Source of the DNA: Burkholderiaceae bacterium
Lineage (GTDB): Bacteria > Pseudomonadota > Gammaproteobacteria > Burkholderiales > Burkholderiaceae
Reading direction: 5' to 3'
Assembly (NCBI GenBank): GCA_947448695.1
Contig: CANFOL010000022.1
Coordinates: 1-34,381, forward strand
Length of the DNA: 34,381 bases
Shown here: positions 18,731-28,241 of the stretch, in pieces
Layout of the letters: each line of letters starts with the position of its first letter
Position numbering within the stretch: the first letter of the stretch is position 1
Translations under genes and position numbers: made by a program
The notes under the pieces: generated by a model
The model's database searches: none
What the model was told of the DNA's origin: nothing
Seen by the model: only the letters and a program-made list of their open reading frames with translations

Positions 18731-20362
18731 TTAAGTGAGTAATTGATAGTTTTTAAACTGTTCACGCAACTTAATTTTTTGCATTTTACCTGTTGCCGTC
18801 AAAGGAATTTTATCGACAAAAACTATATCGTCAGGAATCCACCAATGAGCAATCTTACCTTCAAAGAATCGCAAAATATCTATTTTTATCTCCTCCTGTG
18901 TTATCGTTAATTCAGCTTTTATTTCGACGACTAATAATGGGCGTTCGTCCCACTTTGGGTGCGCAACTGCGATGCAAGCAGCCATACTTACAAATGGATG
19001 ACCGGCCGCTATATTTTCAAGATCAATTGATGAAATCCATTCACCACCAGATTTAATGACATCTTTACTTCGATCAGTAATTTGCATGTTTCCATCAGAA
19101 TCAATATTGGAAACATCCCCAGTGGGAAACCAACCATCTTTTAGGGCAGATTCATTTGCCTTAAAGTACTGATTGATGACCCAAGGACCTTTAACATAAA
19201 GATCACCAAAAGCTTTACCATCATGGGGTAACTCCTTCAATTCACTATCTACGATTTTCATATCAATTCCAAAAATTACACGCCCTTGTTTTTTATGTAT
19301 CAACTCTAGTGCTTCTTTAGTTTTGAGCTTGTCTGAGGATTTTGGTTTCGCAACAGTGCCTAATGGCGATAATTCAGTCATTCCCCATGCATGAATTACT
19401 TCCACCCCGAAGTCTTGAAACGTTTTTATCATCGCCGGTGGACACGCTGAGCCCCCAATGACAACTCGTTTGAAGTGGTTGAACTTCAGATTATTGTTTT
19501 TTATGTATTGAATAACACCCGCCCAAATCGTTGGCACGCCCGCAGAAAATGTAACTTTCTCTGACTCTAGCAACTCATAAATTGACTTTCCATCTAACTT
19601 TTCCCCAGGTAAAACTAGGTTCGCACCAACGAGTAAACTTGAATAAGGAATACCCCAGGCATTAACATGGAACATTGGTACGATAGGAAGAATCACATCC
19701 ATTGCCGAAAGACATAAAGAATCTGGCAAGGCACTGGCATAAGAATGAAGTATTGTTGAACGATGACTATATAAAGCACCCTTTGGATTGCCTGTCGTTC
19801 CTGATGTGTAGCACAAACTAGACGCGCACCTTTCATCAAAGCTTGGCCATTCAAATACTCCTGATACATTTGCAATAAAGGTTTCGTAATTTTCATCACT
19901 TGTAGTCTGTAGATTTCGATCCATCAAGCAAATCCATTTTTTAACAAGCGGGCATAAAGGCTTCAAGCTTTCTACAAGCAGTTGAAAACTTTGGTCAAAG
20001 AAAATGATCTTATCCTCTGCATGTTGAATAATATATGCTATTTGCTCTGGAAATAAACGGGGATTAATAGTGTGGCAAACTAATCCGCTGCCAGATACTC
20101 CATAGTAAATTTCAAGATGACGATAACCATTCCAAGCTAAGGTACCGATACGAGATCCCATTTTTAGATCAAGTTGCTTGAGTGCCTGTGCGAGTTTTTT
20201 TGATCTCAATTGCAGTTCAGGAACGGTATACCTATGAATATCGCCCTCTGCTCTCTTTGAGACGATCTCCATCTTGGCATGATGTCGTGCTGCAGAATCT
20301 AAAATATTAGAAATGAGCAATGGGCTATCCATCATTTGCCCCAAAAGTTGATTCTTCATCAT
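18731..20362 (-). CDS. Acyl-CoA ligase of the DmdB / medium-chain type (AMP-forming)
   Basis: This 543-residue ANL-superfamily enzyme activates a carboxylic acid to acyl-AMP and then to acyl-CoA. The P-loop-like motif [11 protein letters not shown] is at 185-195. Also visible are [12 protein letters not shown] with [15 protein letters not shown] (A8 hinge), and the catalytic lysine K526 in TGKMQK. The N-terminus ([16 protein letters not shown] ... [14 protein letters not shown]) is characteristic of proteins annotated as 3-methylthiopropionyl-CoA ligase (DmdB) or medium-chain fatty-acid CoA ligase. No other DMSP-demethylation gene is present in the window, so a general medium-chain acyl-CoA synthetase is the safer call. 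It begins with two adjacent ATG codons and lies downstream of ggt on the same strand. Confidence 0.9.
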   Translation of the reverse strand: MMKNQLLGQMMDSPLLISNILDSAARHHAKMEIVSKRAEGDIHRYTVPELQLRSKKLAQALKQLDLKMGSRIGTLAWNGYRHLEIYYGVSGSGLVCHTINPRLFPEQIAYIIQHAEDKIIFFDQSFQLLVESLKPLCPLVKKWICLMDRNLQTTSDENYETFIANVSGVFEWPSFDERCASSLCYTSGTTGNPKGALYSHRSTILHSYASALPDSLCLSAMDVILPIVPMFHVNAWGIPYSSLLVGANLVLPGEKLDGKSIYELLESEKVTFSAGVPTIWAGVIQYIKNNNLKFNHFKRVVIGGSACPPAMIKTFQDFGVEVIHAWGMTELSPLGTVAKPKSSDKLKTKEALELIHKKQGRVIFGIDMKIVDSELKELPHDGKAFGDLYVKGPWVINQYFKANESALKDGWFPTGDVSNIDSDGNMQITDRSKDVIKSGGEWISSIDLENIAAGHPFVSMAACIAVAHPKWDERPLLVVEIKAELTITQEEIKIDILRFFEGKIAHWWIPDDIVFVDKIPLTATGKMQKIKLREQFKNYQLLT

Positions 20363-20501
20363 TTGACCTTTTAATGAGTTACAACCTAGTCTTCTTAGAA
20401 TTTATTACAAAAAGATATCTTCTTTTAATTCATAATTCAAACATCAATTAACAAGCAAAAAAAATTGCAAGTATTCGTTAGCTAATAAAACTATGTTCAT
20501 A

Positions 20502-22238
20502 TTAATATCCTATGGCTACGCCTTCTCGTCGCCCATCCGCTCCACCCCACAAACCTTCACGATTGATTAATATACCCTGCGTACCACTATTCATCTCACG
20601 AATTAATAATGGGTGACCTCTCAATTGCAGTTCTTGAGCAAATTTTTCAACATAACTCCCTTTTTCTAATTCAGTTTCTTGATTACGACTTCCAATATTG
20701 GGGTAATCAATCGCCTCCTGAATGTTAAGCTTTCTATCAAGAACACCTGTAATAGTTTTTGCTACATAGTTAATGATGGATGGCCCCCCTGCTGAGCCAA
20801 TTGCCATCACCAATCGCTGTTGTTGATCCAAAACAAAAGTCGGAGACATTGAACTTCTAGGTCTTTTAGTGGGTTCTATTCTGTTTGCTATCAATTGTTG
20901 ATTTTCTTTTGACATAAAAGAAAAATCTGTCATTTCATTATTTAAGAAAAAGCCATTTGTCATTATTCTTGAACCAAATGCAGAAGCTACACTAATCGTC
21001 ATCGTTATTGCCTGTCCGTTTTTATCTACAATATTAATGTGACTAGTTGCGGGTAGTTCGGAGTTTGAGTCACTACCTAATTGAACTACTGTATGGTTAA
21101 AATTTCCAGGTTTTGCCTTTGTCATACTTTTTTTTATACTAATCAATTGACTACGATCTTTGGTATATTTTTGATCAATCAAAGAATCGATAGGTATATC
21201 TATAAAATCTGGGTCAGCTATGTACCTATCTCGATCAGCGTACGCTAATCTTCCGGCTTCTGATAAATAATGTAAGTAATTAATCTCATCTAACTCACCC
21301 AATGGAAAATTTTGTAATATACCTAACATTGAAATTAAAGTAATTCCGCCTGAAGAAGGTGGTGCCATTCCACAAATCTTCCAACTTCTGTATGGGCCAC
21401 ACACTACGTTTCTTTCATAAGCTTGATATTGTTTTAAGTCATCTTCATTTAACCCCCCAGGAGTTTGATGATGTCTAACTGCCAAAGCAATATCTTTAGC
21501 AATTTCACCTTCATAGAATTTTTTAACTCCATGGATTGATACCTCCTCTAGTACTTTTGCTAACTCAGGATTTTTTAAAAGATATCCTATGGGAAGTGGG
21601 GTTAGCTCCTTATCAAAAAAATATCTACTTGCATTTTTATTTTTTAGCAAAAAAGGATCTTTGAGTATTAAATTGTGTAATCGTGGAGAGATTATAAATC
21701 CCTCTTTTGCTAGCAAAATGGTTGGCGCAAATAGTTTCTTCCATTCTAAAGTTCCATATTTTTGATGTAATAGTGCAAGACCTTTTAAAAGACTTGGAAC
21801 TCCCACGGATGTACCTAAAAAGACTGCTTGGGCATAATTTAACGGCTTATTGCTGTTATCTAGAAATTGATTTTCTTTTGTCGTATTTGAGGATGTTTCT
21901 CTAGCATCAATTGAGGTTAAGATACTTTCTTTTGGATTAAAGTAGAGAATAAAACCTCCCCCACCAATGCCCCCAGATTGAGGTTCTACAAGGGTAACCA
22001 TCAATGCTGCTGCAATCGCTGCATCTACGGCATTACCTCCTTGAGCCAAAATCATATGGCCAGCTTCGCTAATATAGGGGTTTGCGCTAACAACCATTTG
22101 TTGCCTTGCAAATACCATTTTTTTATTTGTGACCGGTGAACTTGGTTCAGGTGACAACTCTGTGATTGATTGTGCAAATGGACTCAGATAATAGGAAATG
22201 AAGCTGATGAGCATTAATAATTTGACTCCTATACTCAC
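20502..22238 (-). CDS. ggt: Periplasmic gamma-glutamyltransferase
   Basis: The enzyme cleaves the gamma-glutamyl bond of glutathione and related peptides and transfers it to water or amino acids. The 578-residue precursor has a signal peptide (KLLMLISFISYYLSPFAQS). The large subunit contains GGNAVDAAIAAALMVTLVEPQSGGIGGG (about 70-97). Autoprocessing would occur before Thr398 (context LPATSHINIVDKNG), the N-terminal nucleophile of the small subunit. The GSAGGPSIINYV oxyanion/glycine-rich segment is intact. Length and motifs match functional Ggt proteins, so glutathione recycling in the periplasm is the expected role. No operon partner is evident apart from the acyl-CoA ligase 139 bp downstream. 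Confidence 0.94.
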   Translation of the reverse strand: MSIGVKLLMLISFISYYLSPFAQSITELSPEPSSPVTNKKMVFARQQMVVSANPYISEAGHMILAQGGNAVDAAIAAALMVTLVEPQSGGIGGGGFILYFNPKESILTSIDARETSSNTTKENQFLDNSNKPLNYAQAVFLGTSVGVPSLLKGLALLHQKYGTLEWKKLFAPTILLAKEGFIISPRLHNLILKDPFLLKNKNASRYFFDKELTPLPIGYLLKNPELAKVLEEVSIHGVKKFYEGEIAKDIALAVRHHQTPGGLNEDDLKQYQAYERNVVCGPYRSWKICGMAPPSSGGITLISMLGILQNFPLGELDEINYLHYLSEAGRLAYADRDRYIADPDFIDIPIDSLIDQKYTKDRSQLISIKKSMTKAKPGNFNHTVVQLGSDSNSELPATSHINIVDKNGQAITMTISVASAFGSRIMTNGFFLNNEMTDFSFMSKENQQLIANRIEPTKRPRSSMSPTFVLDQQQRLVMAIGSAGGPSIINYVAKTITGVLDRKLNIQEAIDYPNIGSRNQETELEKGSYVEKFAQELQLRGHPLLIREMNSGTQGILINREGLWGGADGRREGVAIGY

Positions 22239-22598
22239 GAAAATCGCACCCCTTATTTATATATTGATTAATTTTAAATATTTACCACCATATTAATACA
22301 ATTAGCTATGCTTTTTTTGATGCTTTAGAGATGAAAATCATCCAAATCAACTTTTTAAAAAGCGTGTGAAGTTCATAACCGATGAAATGAAAACTCTTCT
22401 GTGACTATTCACAAGATGCAATCAAGAACTGAACCAACTGACTAGGGAGTCAAGTTTATAAGTCTCTTTTCTATTTTATTAGTTAATTCCCCAAAAATCC
22501 CCATTGATATGTTTGCTAAAGCAAGTTGTTCAACAATAAAAAAATGGCAAAAAAAACCCTCACAAGGAGGGTAAAAGTGCAGATGAGGAAAACTTAAA
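22239..22598. other. Intergenic region ggt / terC-usp
   Basis: This 360-bp AT-rich spacer contains the terminator of the terC-usp gene at its right end and must contain the promoter of ggt at its left end. A small inverted repeat, GACTAGGGAGTC, lies near 22440-22451. I see no gene. Confidence 0.5.
22548..22575 (-). terminator. Intrinsic terminator of terC-usp
   Basis: On the minus strand ACCCTC-CTTGT-GAGGGT forms a 6-bp stem (22556-22572) followed by a run of six to eight T. It lies 27 bp after the stop codon of the fusion gene. Confidence 0.88.
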
Positions 22599-23867
22599 TT
22601 AATCGATAACAGTAGCCATTATTGCGGTAACTGTACTCGCCCATAGAGCTGGTATACCCCATCTCTGTAATATGGGTAGCGACTTTCCAGTAATAACTTC
22701 CACTGGTATATCGCATATATCTAATAGCTTAGCAGTTGTGGAATTTTCAAATATTCTATTCAGTGAGTTTTTCTTTGCGGTGCCAATCACAATTCGACTG
22801 CAACTTAACCGCTTTGCTTCATCATGCAAAGCAACTCCTTTTTCCCCACTTACAAAGCTAAAGGAATAGTTAACACCTGCCTTTTCAAGAAATTGAGCAG
22901 AAGACTTAGCTGCAAATTTAGCCTTTTCAGCCTGCCATTCAAGAATCGTTTGCTTACTTAAAAACTTGCTGATATGTCTATAAAATTTTGGCTGAACGTT
23001 GCAGATATGAAAATGAGTTTGTGACTCTTTACCGTAAGTAATCACAGCATGCTTCAGGGCCAAAAGGGTATTGCTTGAATCATCAACTGGAATGAAAACT
23101 CGATTCATTACTTCATCTCCTATAGAATTTGACTGTTTTTCAAACTGTAATGCGGGTAAAACTGGAGTCGCTTCAACTGGTGTAATAGCATCTTTAAGCG
23201 CCAGTCTGTTTTTGATGAACCCGATTAACAAAACCCCAAAAATTACCAACGCCTGTATTGCATATTCAAAAAGAGAATTTTCAAATAATTGCAATTCTTG
23301 AACCATAGGTTCTGTAGTTATCATCTTTGCAGCTGTCCAAGCTAAAACCCCTGCTCCTATATAAATAATAGAAGGATAACGTTCTAACAGCTTCAAGATT
23401 TGGGTTGAACCCCACACTACGATTGGGATACTGATTAATAACCCTAGTACCACTAAAGCATAACTGCCATGAGAAGCCCCAGCAACGGCTAAAACATTAT
23501 CTAGACCCATTACGGCATCGGCAATGACAATAGTCTTCATCGCACCCCAAAAACTGGTTGATGCATGATCGTGCTCACCATCTTCATCTTTAGCTTGATT
23601 CAAGAGTTTGTATGCAATCCAAACTAGCAGCAAACCGCCAATTAGCATCAAACCTGGGATCTTTAATAGGTATACGACGACAAGTGTCATGGCACTTCTT
23701 ACTCCAATCGCACCTACTGCGCCCCAAATAATTGCTCTCTTTTGCAAATGAGGCGGCAATTTCCTGGCAGCCATCGCTATGACGATGGCGTTATCACCAG
23801 CCAAAACCAGATCAATCACAATAATGGCCAGTAAGGCAGAAAAAAACTCTGGGCTAAATAGTTCCAA
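22599..23867 (-). CDS. TerC-family transporter fused to a UspA domain
   Basis: This is a two-part membrane protein. The first about 235 residues are a TerC transporter with motifs VLAGDNAIVIAMAARKLPPHLQKRA and DAVMGLDNVLAVAGASHG and about seven helices. After a linker comes a universal stress protein domain (about 140 residues) beginning MNRVFIPVDDSSNTLLALKHAV. A final short hydrophobic helix follows (LPILQRWGIPALWASTVTAIM). I prefer the TTG start at 23867: it gives the family-like start M-ELFSPEFF and has AAAGG 8 nt upstream. The ATG at 23906 adds 13 hydrophobic residues without a ribosome site. The Usp nucleotide-binding G-x2-G-x9-G(S/T) motif is degenerate (GTAKKNSLNRIFENS), so ATP binding is doubtful. 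It diverges from an NhaR-like regulator. The substrate is not known; cation export is inferred from the family. Confidence 0.88.
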   Translation of the reverse strand: MELFSPEFFSALLAIIVIDLVLAGDNAIVIAMAARKLPPHLQKRAIIWGAVGAIGVRSAMTLVVVYLLKIPGLMLIGGLLLVWIAYKLLNQAKDEDGEHDHASTSFWGAMKTIVIADAVMGLDNVLAVAGASHGSYALVVLGLLISIPIVVWGSTQILKLLERYPSIIYIGAGVLAWTAAKMITTEPMVQELQLFENSLFEYAIQALVIFGVLLIGFIKNRLALKDAITPVEATPVLPALQFEKQSNSIGDEVMNRVFIPVDDSSNTLLALKHAVITYGKESQTHFHICNVQPKFYRHISKFLSKQTILEWQAEKAKFAAKSSAQFLEKAGVNYSFSFVSGEKGVALHDEAKRLSCSRIVIGTAKKNSLNRIFENSTTAKLLDICDIPVEVITGKSLPILQRWGIPALWASTVTAIMATVID

Positions 23868-23990
23868 TTGAATAACCTTTAAGAAAATACAGAAGAAAAA
23901 AATCATTGTTTATTATGTGATTAATTTAAATGTATTTCTACTAAACTTAAAGCAGGTAAATATTGATAATAATTTCGTTAAAAACTGATA

Positions 23991-24869
23991 ATGAGTAATT
24001 CCTACAACTATCGTCACCTTTACTATTTTTGGTTAGTAGCTAAAGAAGGCAGTATGTCAAAAGCTGCCGAGCGCCTTAATATAGCTACACAAACCATAAG
24101 TGTTCAAGTTCATGAGTTAGAAAAATCTCTTGGATGCTTACTATTTAAACCCGCTGGACGGGGTATTATCCTCACAGATGCGGGTTTGACCGCTTTAGAG
24201 ATTGCTGATCAAATTTTCTCTATTGGTGAAAAACTGCCTGAAGCAGTTAGAGATGCTGCTAAATCTCCAAAAACAAAAATTATTGTGGGTATTTCTGATA
24301 GCTTACCCAAGCTTGTTGCAAGGCAATTATTAGAGCCGATATTAAAACATAAAGATGTCCAACTGATTGCGCATGAAGGGGAGTTTGATAAATTGCTAGC
24401 AGACTTGGTACTTCATCGTATAGATATTATTTTGGCAGACCGCCCCGCTACTAATAACAAAAATATTAATGTTTACAGCGAGGAGTTAACTAAATCTTCA
24501 ATTTCTTGGTTTAGTCCGAAACAATTTTTACAAATGGCTAAAAACAATTTTCCTGGTTGTCTTAGTGAGCTACCTATTCTTTTACCGACGCCACATTCCA
24601 CTGTTCGCTTGTTAATGGATCAGTGGTTTAGCAAGCTTGGTATAACACCAAATATTATTGGCGAATTTCAGGATAGCGCCCTCCTAAAAACTTTTGCAGC
24701 TAGTGGCATGGGAGTTTTTCCAGCCGGAAAACTTATTGAGAAAGATCTCAAGGAAACTTACGAAATTGAATTAATTGGTAACTGCGGTGAAATCTATGAG
24801 CACTTTTACGCCATTCGATCTGAGAAGAAAATTCAACATCCGCTAGTAAAAGCAATTATTGAAAAATAG
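23991..24869 (+). CDS. nhaR: LysR-family regulator, NhaR-like
   Basis: This 292-residue transcription regulator has an N-terminal winged helix-turn-helix containing NYRHLYYFWLVAKEGSMSKAAERLNIATQTIS (about 5-36), the pattern typical of NhaR, where a Na+-responsive activator controls the nhaA antiporter. GRGIILTDAG follows in the wing/linker helix region. The C-terminal periplasmic-binding-protein-like effector domain starts near residue 92 (TKIIVGISDSLPKLVARQLLEP). It is divergent from the TerC-Usp gene, with about 120 bp between starts, the usual arrangement of a LysR regulator and its target. No nhaA is seen nearby, so the fusion transporter is the most likely target. Confidence 0.85.
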   Translation: MSNSYNYRHLYYFWLVAKEGSMSKAAERLNIATQTISVQVHELEKSLGCLLFKPAGRGIILTDAGLTALEIADQIFSIGEKLPEAVRDAAKSPKTKIIVGISDSLPKLVARQLLEPILKHKDVQLIAHEGEFDKLLADLVLHRIDIILADRPATNNKNINVYSEELTKSSISWFSPKQFLQMAKNNFPGCLSELPILLPTPHSTVRLLMDQWFSKLGITPNIIGEFQDSALLKTFAASGMGVFPAGKLIEKDLKETYEIELIGNCGEIYEHFYAIRSEKKIQHPLVKAIIEK

Positions 24870-25346
24870 TTTGAATATCACTTTAGAAGTATTAAGGCAA
24901 GAATAGATTCTCGATATTTATATTGAAGGGCCAATATAAAACATGTATTCATACCCTTAAAGACTATTGATTTGACCTAATTTTAAGGAGCACTTCCAAA
25001 AAGAGCAATTTTTCATAATCTATCTCACAACGAATTAAATAATACCTAAAGGTCATCGTATTTAACGTATACAAATGATGATGTTATTGCGCCCAATCTA
25101 AGCCTATGGATATGGGCAATAAACAAGATATCATAATTATTGATAGTATGAAGTTAATCAATATTATTTCAATAGTAAATACTTATTAAGCTTTACCTCC
25201 TCTATAAAAGATCAACTAATGAACTTAAATTTGACTTAGATCAAATTAAAAAAATGTTCATTTGTTATTCTTTGAATTATGAAATAGTTATATTTCAGTA
25301 AATAAATAGATGCTCATAAAATATTGTCTTAAAAAGGATGTGCGAA
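24870..25346. other. AT-rich spacer upstream of the PilZ gene
   Basis: About 475 bp with no gene I can support. It contains an FNR-like site at 25231-25244 and the AAAGGA ribosome site of the PilZ gene at 25333-25338. The part from 24900 to 25200 is AT-rich with no obvious structure. Confidence 0.45.
25231..25244 (+). promoter_or_regulatory. FNR/CRP-like palindrome
   Basis: TTGACTTAGATCAA matches the FNR consensus TTGAT-N4-ATCAA with one change. It lies about 105 bp upstream of the PilZ start. It could make the c-di-GMP genes oxygen-responsive. The assignment rests on one visual match. Confidence 0.35.
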
Positions 25347-26132
25347 ATGAATGATGTACAAATCACTCCAAAGTTAGCCATGCAGACTATAAAGAACTCT
25401 TTAATACAGCCAAGGCAAGTCTTAAATACTTTAATTGAAGAGTTTAAAAAGCAACCGAATATTACCATTCATTGGAACAATGGATCAATGCTTCATCATT
25501 CTAGTATCTTAGGAATTGATAACGTTAGAGGCATATCTATTAAGCCTAAAAATATCATCTCAGACACTAATCAACTACGAAATTATCAAGGTACTGTTGT
25601 GTTCTCTACCCATAATGGCAGGTATCAATTTCCTTCAACAATTCATTCAATTGATGATAAGGGGATTATCAATCTAGCCATTCCAAACTATTTAAATTTT
25701 TATCAAAGACGAGATAATAAACGTGCAGAACCCCCATCTGATGACTCTTTTAAAATGATTATCGGATTAAGTCCGGGTCAAGAGCTTTTGACAAATGTAA
25801 TTGACGGTAGTTCAAATGGTATACGGTTAGAAATTCGATCTACAGTGATAAAGATATCGCAAGGATCATGTTGGTATGGTTGTTACTTTGAGAGATCAGG
25901 GTCTCGTTCGTCCAAATTCAATTTACGCGTCATGCATAAAACAATGTTGCATGATAAAGGGTTAACTCAAGTCGGGTGTGAACTCTATAATCCAACTTTA
26001 TTAGCCTCAAGTGTATTTTCTAATATGGTCAGCGTAATCAATCAGTCAAAGGTGAACCCTAATTCAAAACAATGGTATGTCGATTTAAATTGGTATAAGT
26101 ATTCAATTAAAGACTCTTTAGTGAATAAGTAA
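25347..26132 (+). CDS. YcgR-like PilZ domain protein (c-di-GMP receptor)
   Basis: This cytoplasmic protein of 261 residues has two parts. The N-terminal half (to about 115) is a beta-rich YcgR/FlgZ-type domain. The PilZ domain follows with both c-di-GMP contacts: QRRDNKR (about 120-126, the RxxxR motif) and DGSSNG (about 153-158, the D/NxSxxG motif). I prefer the ATG at 25347, because AAAGGA is 8 nt upstream; an ATG nine bases earlier overlaps this site. In known systems such proteins brake flagella or affect adhesion on binding c-di-GMP. It precedes a PhnD-like protein and a diguanylate cyclase on the same strand, so it may be their local receptor. Confidence 0.8.
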   Translation: MNDVQITPKLAMQTIKNSLIQPRQVLNTLIEEFKKQPNITIHWNNGSMLHHSSILGIDNVRGISIKPKNIISDTNQLRNYQGTVVFSTHNGRYQFPSTIHSIDDKGIINLAIPNYLNFYQRRDNKRAEPPSDDSFKMIIGLSPGQELLTNVIDGSSNGIRLEIRSTVIKISQGSCWYGCYFERSGSRSSKFNLRVMHKTMLHDKGLTQVGCELYNPTLLASSVFSNMVSVINQSKVNPNSKQWYVDLNWYKYSIKDSLVNK

Positions 26133-26260
26133 TTTTATCGATTTATTTATTCTCAACCATGGTTTATTTATGTCTTTATTGGGCAAAATTTTTAAATTAG
26201 ATTTAATGCCACAGTAAATTAACTCATAAAAATTACATTATTTATTTAATAGAGGTTCAT

Positions 26261-27103
26261 TTGAGATTCATTGGGATACTTCTCTTTCTTTCGCTTAGTT
26301 TTAATTGTCAATCTTCTTGTGTCGGCGATAACAAAACAAAAGAGCGCATTTATTCTTTTTATGTTGTTCCACAGTTAGCATTGTCAGAAACTTATTTTTC
26401 TTGGGTTTCAGTACTTGATCATGTCGGCAAAGAACTCGGTCTTTGTTTTGAATTGAATGTTCCCCAAACAATCCCTTCTTTTGAACAGGACCTGAAAATT
26501 GGAAAAGCTGATTTTGCTTTCATGAATCCATACCACTTATTAGCATCTAACCGCTCTCAGGGATATATCCCAATCATCGCTGATGCTAAGGATAATTTAT
26601 CTGGAATTATTGTCATTAAAAAAAATAGTGCCATATCAAAAATACAGGACTTGAATGGTCAAAGGATTGCCTTTCCAGCACCTAATGCTCTGGCTGCTTC
26701 TTTGTTGATAAGAGCCCATCTAGCTAATTACAACATTCAAATTTTTCCAGAATACGTAAAATCACATAGCAATGTTTATCGATCGGTGATTAATGGTGAT
26801 GTCTCCGCAGGTGGGGGTATCCATAAAACTTTTATGCTCGAGTCAAAACAATTACAGTCAGAATTGAAGATCTTATTTGAGACTCCCCAATATATGCCCC
26901 ACCCAATAGCTGTTCACCCTAGAGTTGCTCTAAGAACTCGTCAATCGTTTTCATCTACATTGATTGGGCTTAGCAAGGATCCTAAAAAAACAGTTAATCT
27001 TGATGCAATCCAAATCCCAAATCCTAGAGAAGTCAACTTTAAAGACTATGAATATTTAAAAAAATTAGGGCTTGAGAAATTTGCGGAGAAAGTAGGTGGC
27101 TGA
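26261..27103 (+). CDS. PhnD-like periplasmic substrate-binding protein
   Basis: This 280-residue exported solute-binding protein is of the phosphate/phosphite/phosphonate (PhnD) family. It starts at TTG with AGAGG 5 nt upstream and has a signal peptide (MRFIGILLFLSLSFNCQSS). The mature part shows the family features YFSWVSVLDHVGKELGL, ADFAFMNPYHLLASNRSQGY and LNGQRIAFPAPNALAASLLIRAHL. SVINGDVSAGGGIHKTF follows. No ABC permease or ATPase is nearby; instead the stop overlaps the start of a diguanylate cyclase by 8 bp. This suggests the protein works as a ligand sensor for that membrane enzyme, not as part of a transporter. The ligand is unknown. Confidence 0.85.
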   Translation: MRFIGILLFLSLSFNCQSSCVGDNKTKERIYSFYVVPQLALSETYFSWVSVLDHVGKELGLCFELNVPQTIPSFEQDLKIGKADFAFMNPYHLLASNRSQGYIPIIADAKDNLSGIIVIKKNSAISKIQDLNGQRIAFPAPNALAASLLIRAHLANYNIQIFPEYVKSHSNVYRSVINGDVSAGGGIHKTFMLESKQLQSELKILFETPQYMPHPIAVHPRVALRTRQSFSSTLIGLSKDPKKTVNLDAIQIPNPREVNFKDYEYLKKLGLEKFAEKVGG

Positions 27104-28241
27104 TCGCCGTAAAGTAGATTCAATATCTTTATTAAACGGGCAACTCGTATGGACACTTTTTTTATTCCTGACTATGCTTATATTGGTATGTTTGTGGAAT
27201 TATCTTAGTATCCGTGATATTTACGCATCTTCTCGCTCTAAAAATGCCGCGTCATTAAGCAATGGTTTGGGATTATCGTTAAGCGATAAACTGATTTCTC
27301 GTGACTATGCCGAGATAGAAGCGATTTTACGGAAATCATTTTTAAATAAAAATCTGCAAGTTGCTATTGTGAGTGATTTAAATGGGAAAAAAATTTCACA
27401 CCTTAAGAGAGAAGAAGATAAAGAGGAATTAATTTTTGACTCTAATTTATTGTCAATTCCGAATCAAACGAGTTTGGATATAAAGATTGAGGAAGATGGG
27501 GATAATGGGATAAGAGTTTGGCAACCCCTGGATATCGGATTACCGATTGGCTGGCTTTATCTTGAATTAAACGATAAGACAGAGTCCATAGTTTTAAGTC
27601 GGCTAAGAAATGGGGTTTTCCTAATGTTAGCGGTTATTTTAATAGCTTCATTTTGTATTTTACTAATAATTAATCGTGGCCTTAAACGTGATTTATTGAA
27701 GAATGAAGGCTTCATAAGGAATGAAAGAGATTATTGGAATAACAAAGCTTTCGAAGATTCATTAACTAAACTACCTAATCGACATAGTTTGTCCAACATT
27801 ATTAATTCTGCTATCCATGATGCTGATACGCAGAAAAAATTATTAGGAATTCTTTTTTTAGATCTTGATGGTTTTAAAGCTGTGAATGATCAATATGGGC
27901 ACTTAATAGGTGATTTACTGTTAGTGCAGGTTGCCCAGCGATTAATCCAACTTTTTAGAGCCGAGGACCATATTATCCGCTATGGGGGTGATGAGTTTGT
28001 TGTAATTTGCCAATATCTTGACAGCAGGAAAGAATTGGAAAGTCTCCTCGAGCGGATATTGGAGCAAATGAACATCCCATATGATTTAAATGGAAATATT
28101 GTCAATGTATTAGCAAGTATTGGTGTGACTCTTTATCCTACAGATGGGATAAGTTCTCCAAGTGAGCTAATTAATCATGCTGATGAATCCATGTATCTTG
28201 CTAAAAGGTTAGGGAAAAATAGGGTCCACTATTTTTTATAG
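27096..28241 (+). CDS. Membrane diguanylate cyclase (GGDEF)
   Basis: This 381-residue enzyme makes c-di-GMP from two GTP. Membrane helices lie near 17-38 and 172-193, with a periplasmic sensory segment of about 130 residues between them. The GGDEF domain (about 215-381) has DSLTKLPNR, DLDGFKAVNDQYGH and an intact GGDEF at 297-301. The inhibitory I-site RAED (288-291) is five residues upstream, so product inhibition is expected. No EAL domain is present. The GTG start overlaps the upstream PhnD-like gene by 8 bp, indicating translational coupling and probably a periplasmic-sensor/cyclase pair. No clear terminator follows. Confidence 0.93.
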   Translation: MADRRKVDSISLLNGQLVWTLFLFLTMLILVCLWNYLSIRDIYASSRSKNAASLSNGLGLSLSDKLISRDYAEIEAILRKSFLNKNLQVAIVSDLNGKKISHLKREEDKEELIFDSNLLSIPNQTSLDIKIEEDGDNGIRVWQPLDIGLPIGWLYLELNDKTESIVLSRLRNGVFLMLAVILIASFCILLIINRGLKRDLLKNEGFIRNERDYWNNKAFEDSLTKLPNRHSLSNIINSAIHDADTQKKLLGILFLDLDGFKAVNDQYGHLIGDLLLVQVAQRLIQLFRAEDHIIRYGGDEFVVICQYLDSRKELESLLERILEQMNIPYDLNGNIVNVLASIGVTLYPTDGISSPSELINHADESMYLAKRLGKNRVHYFL

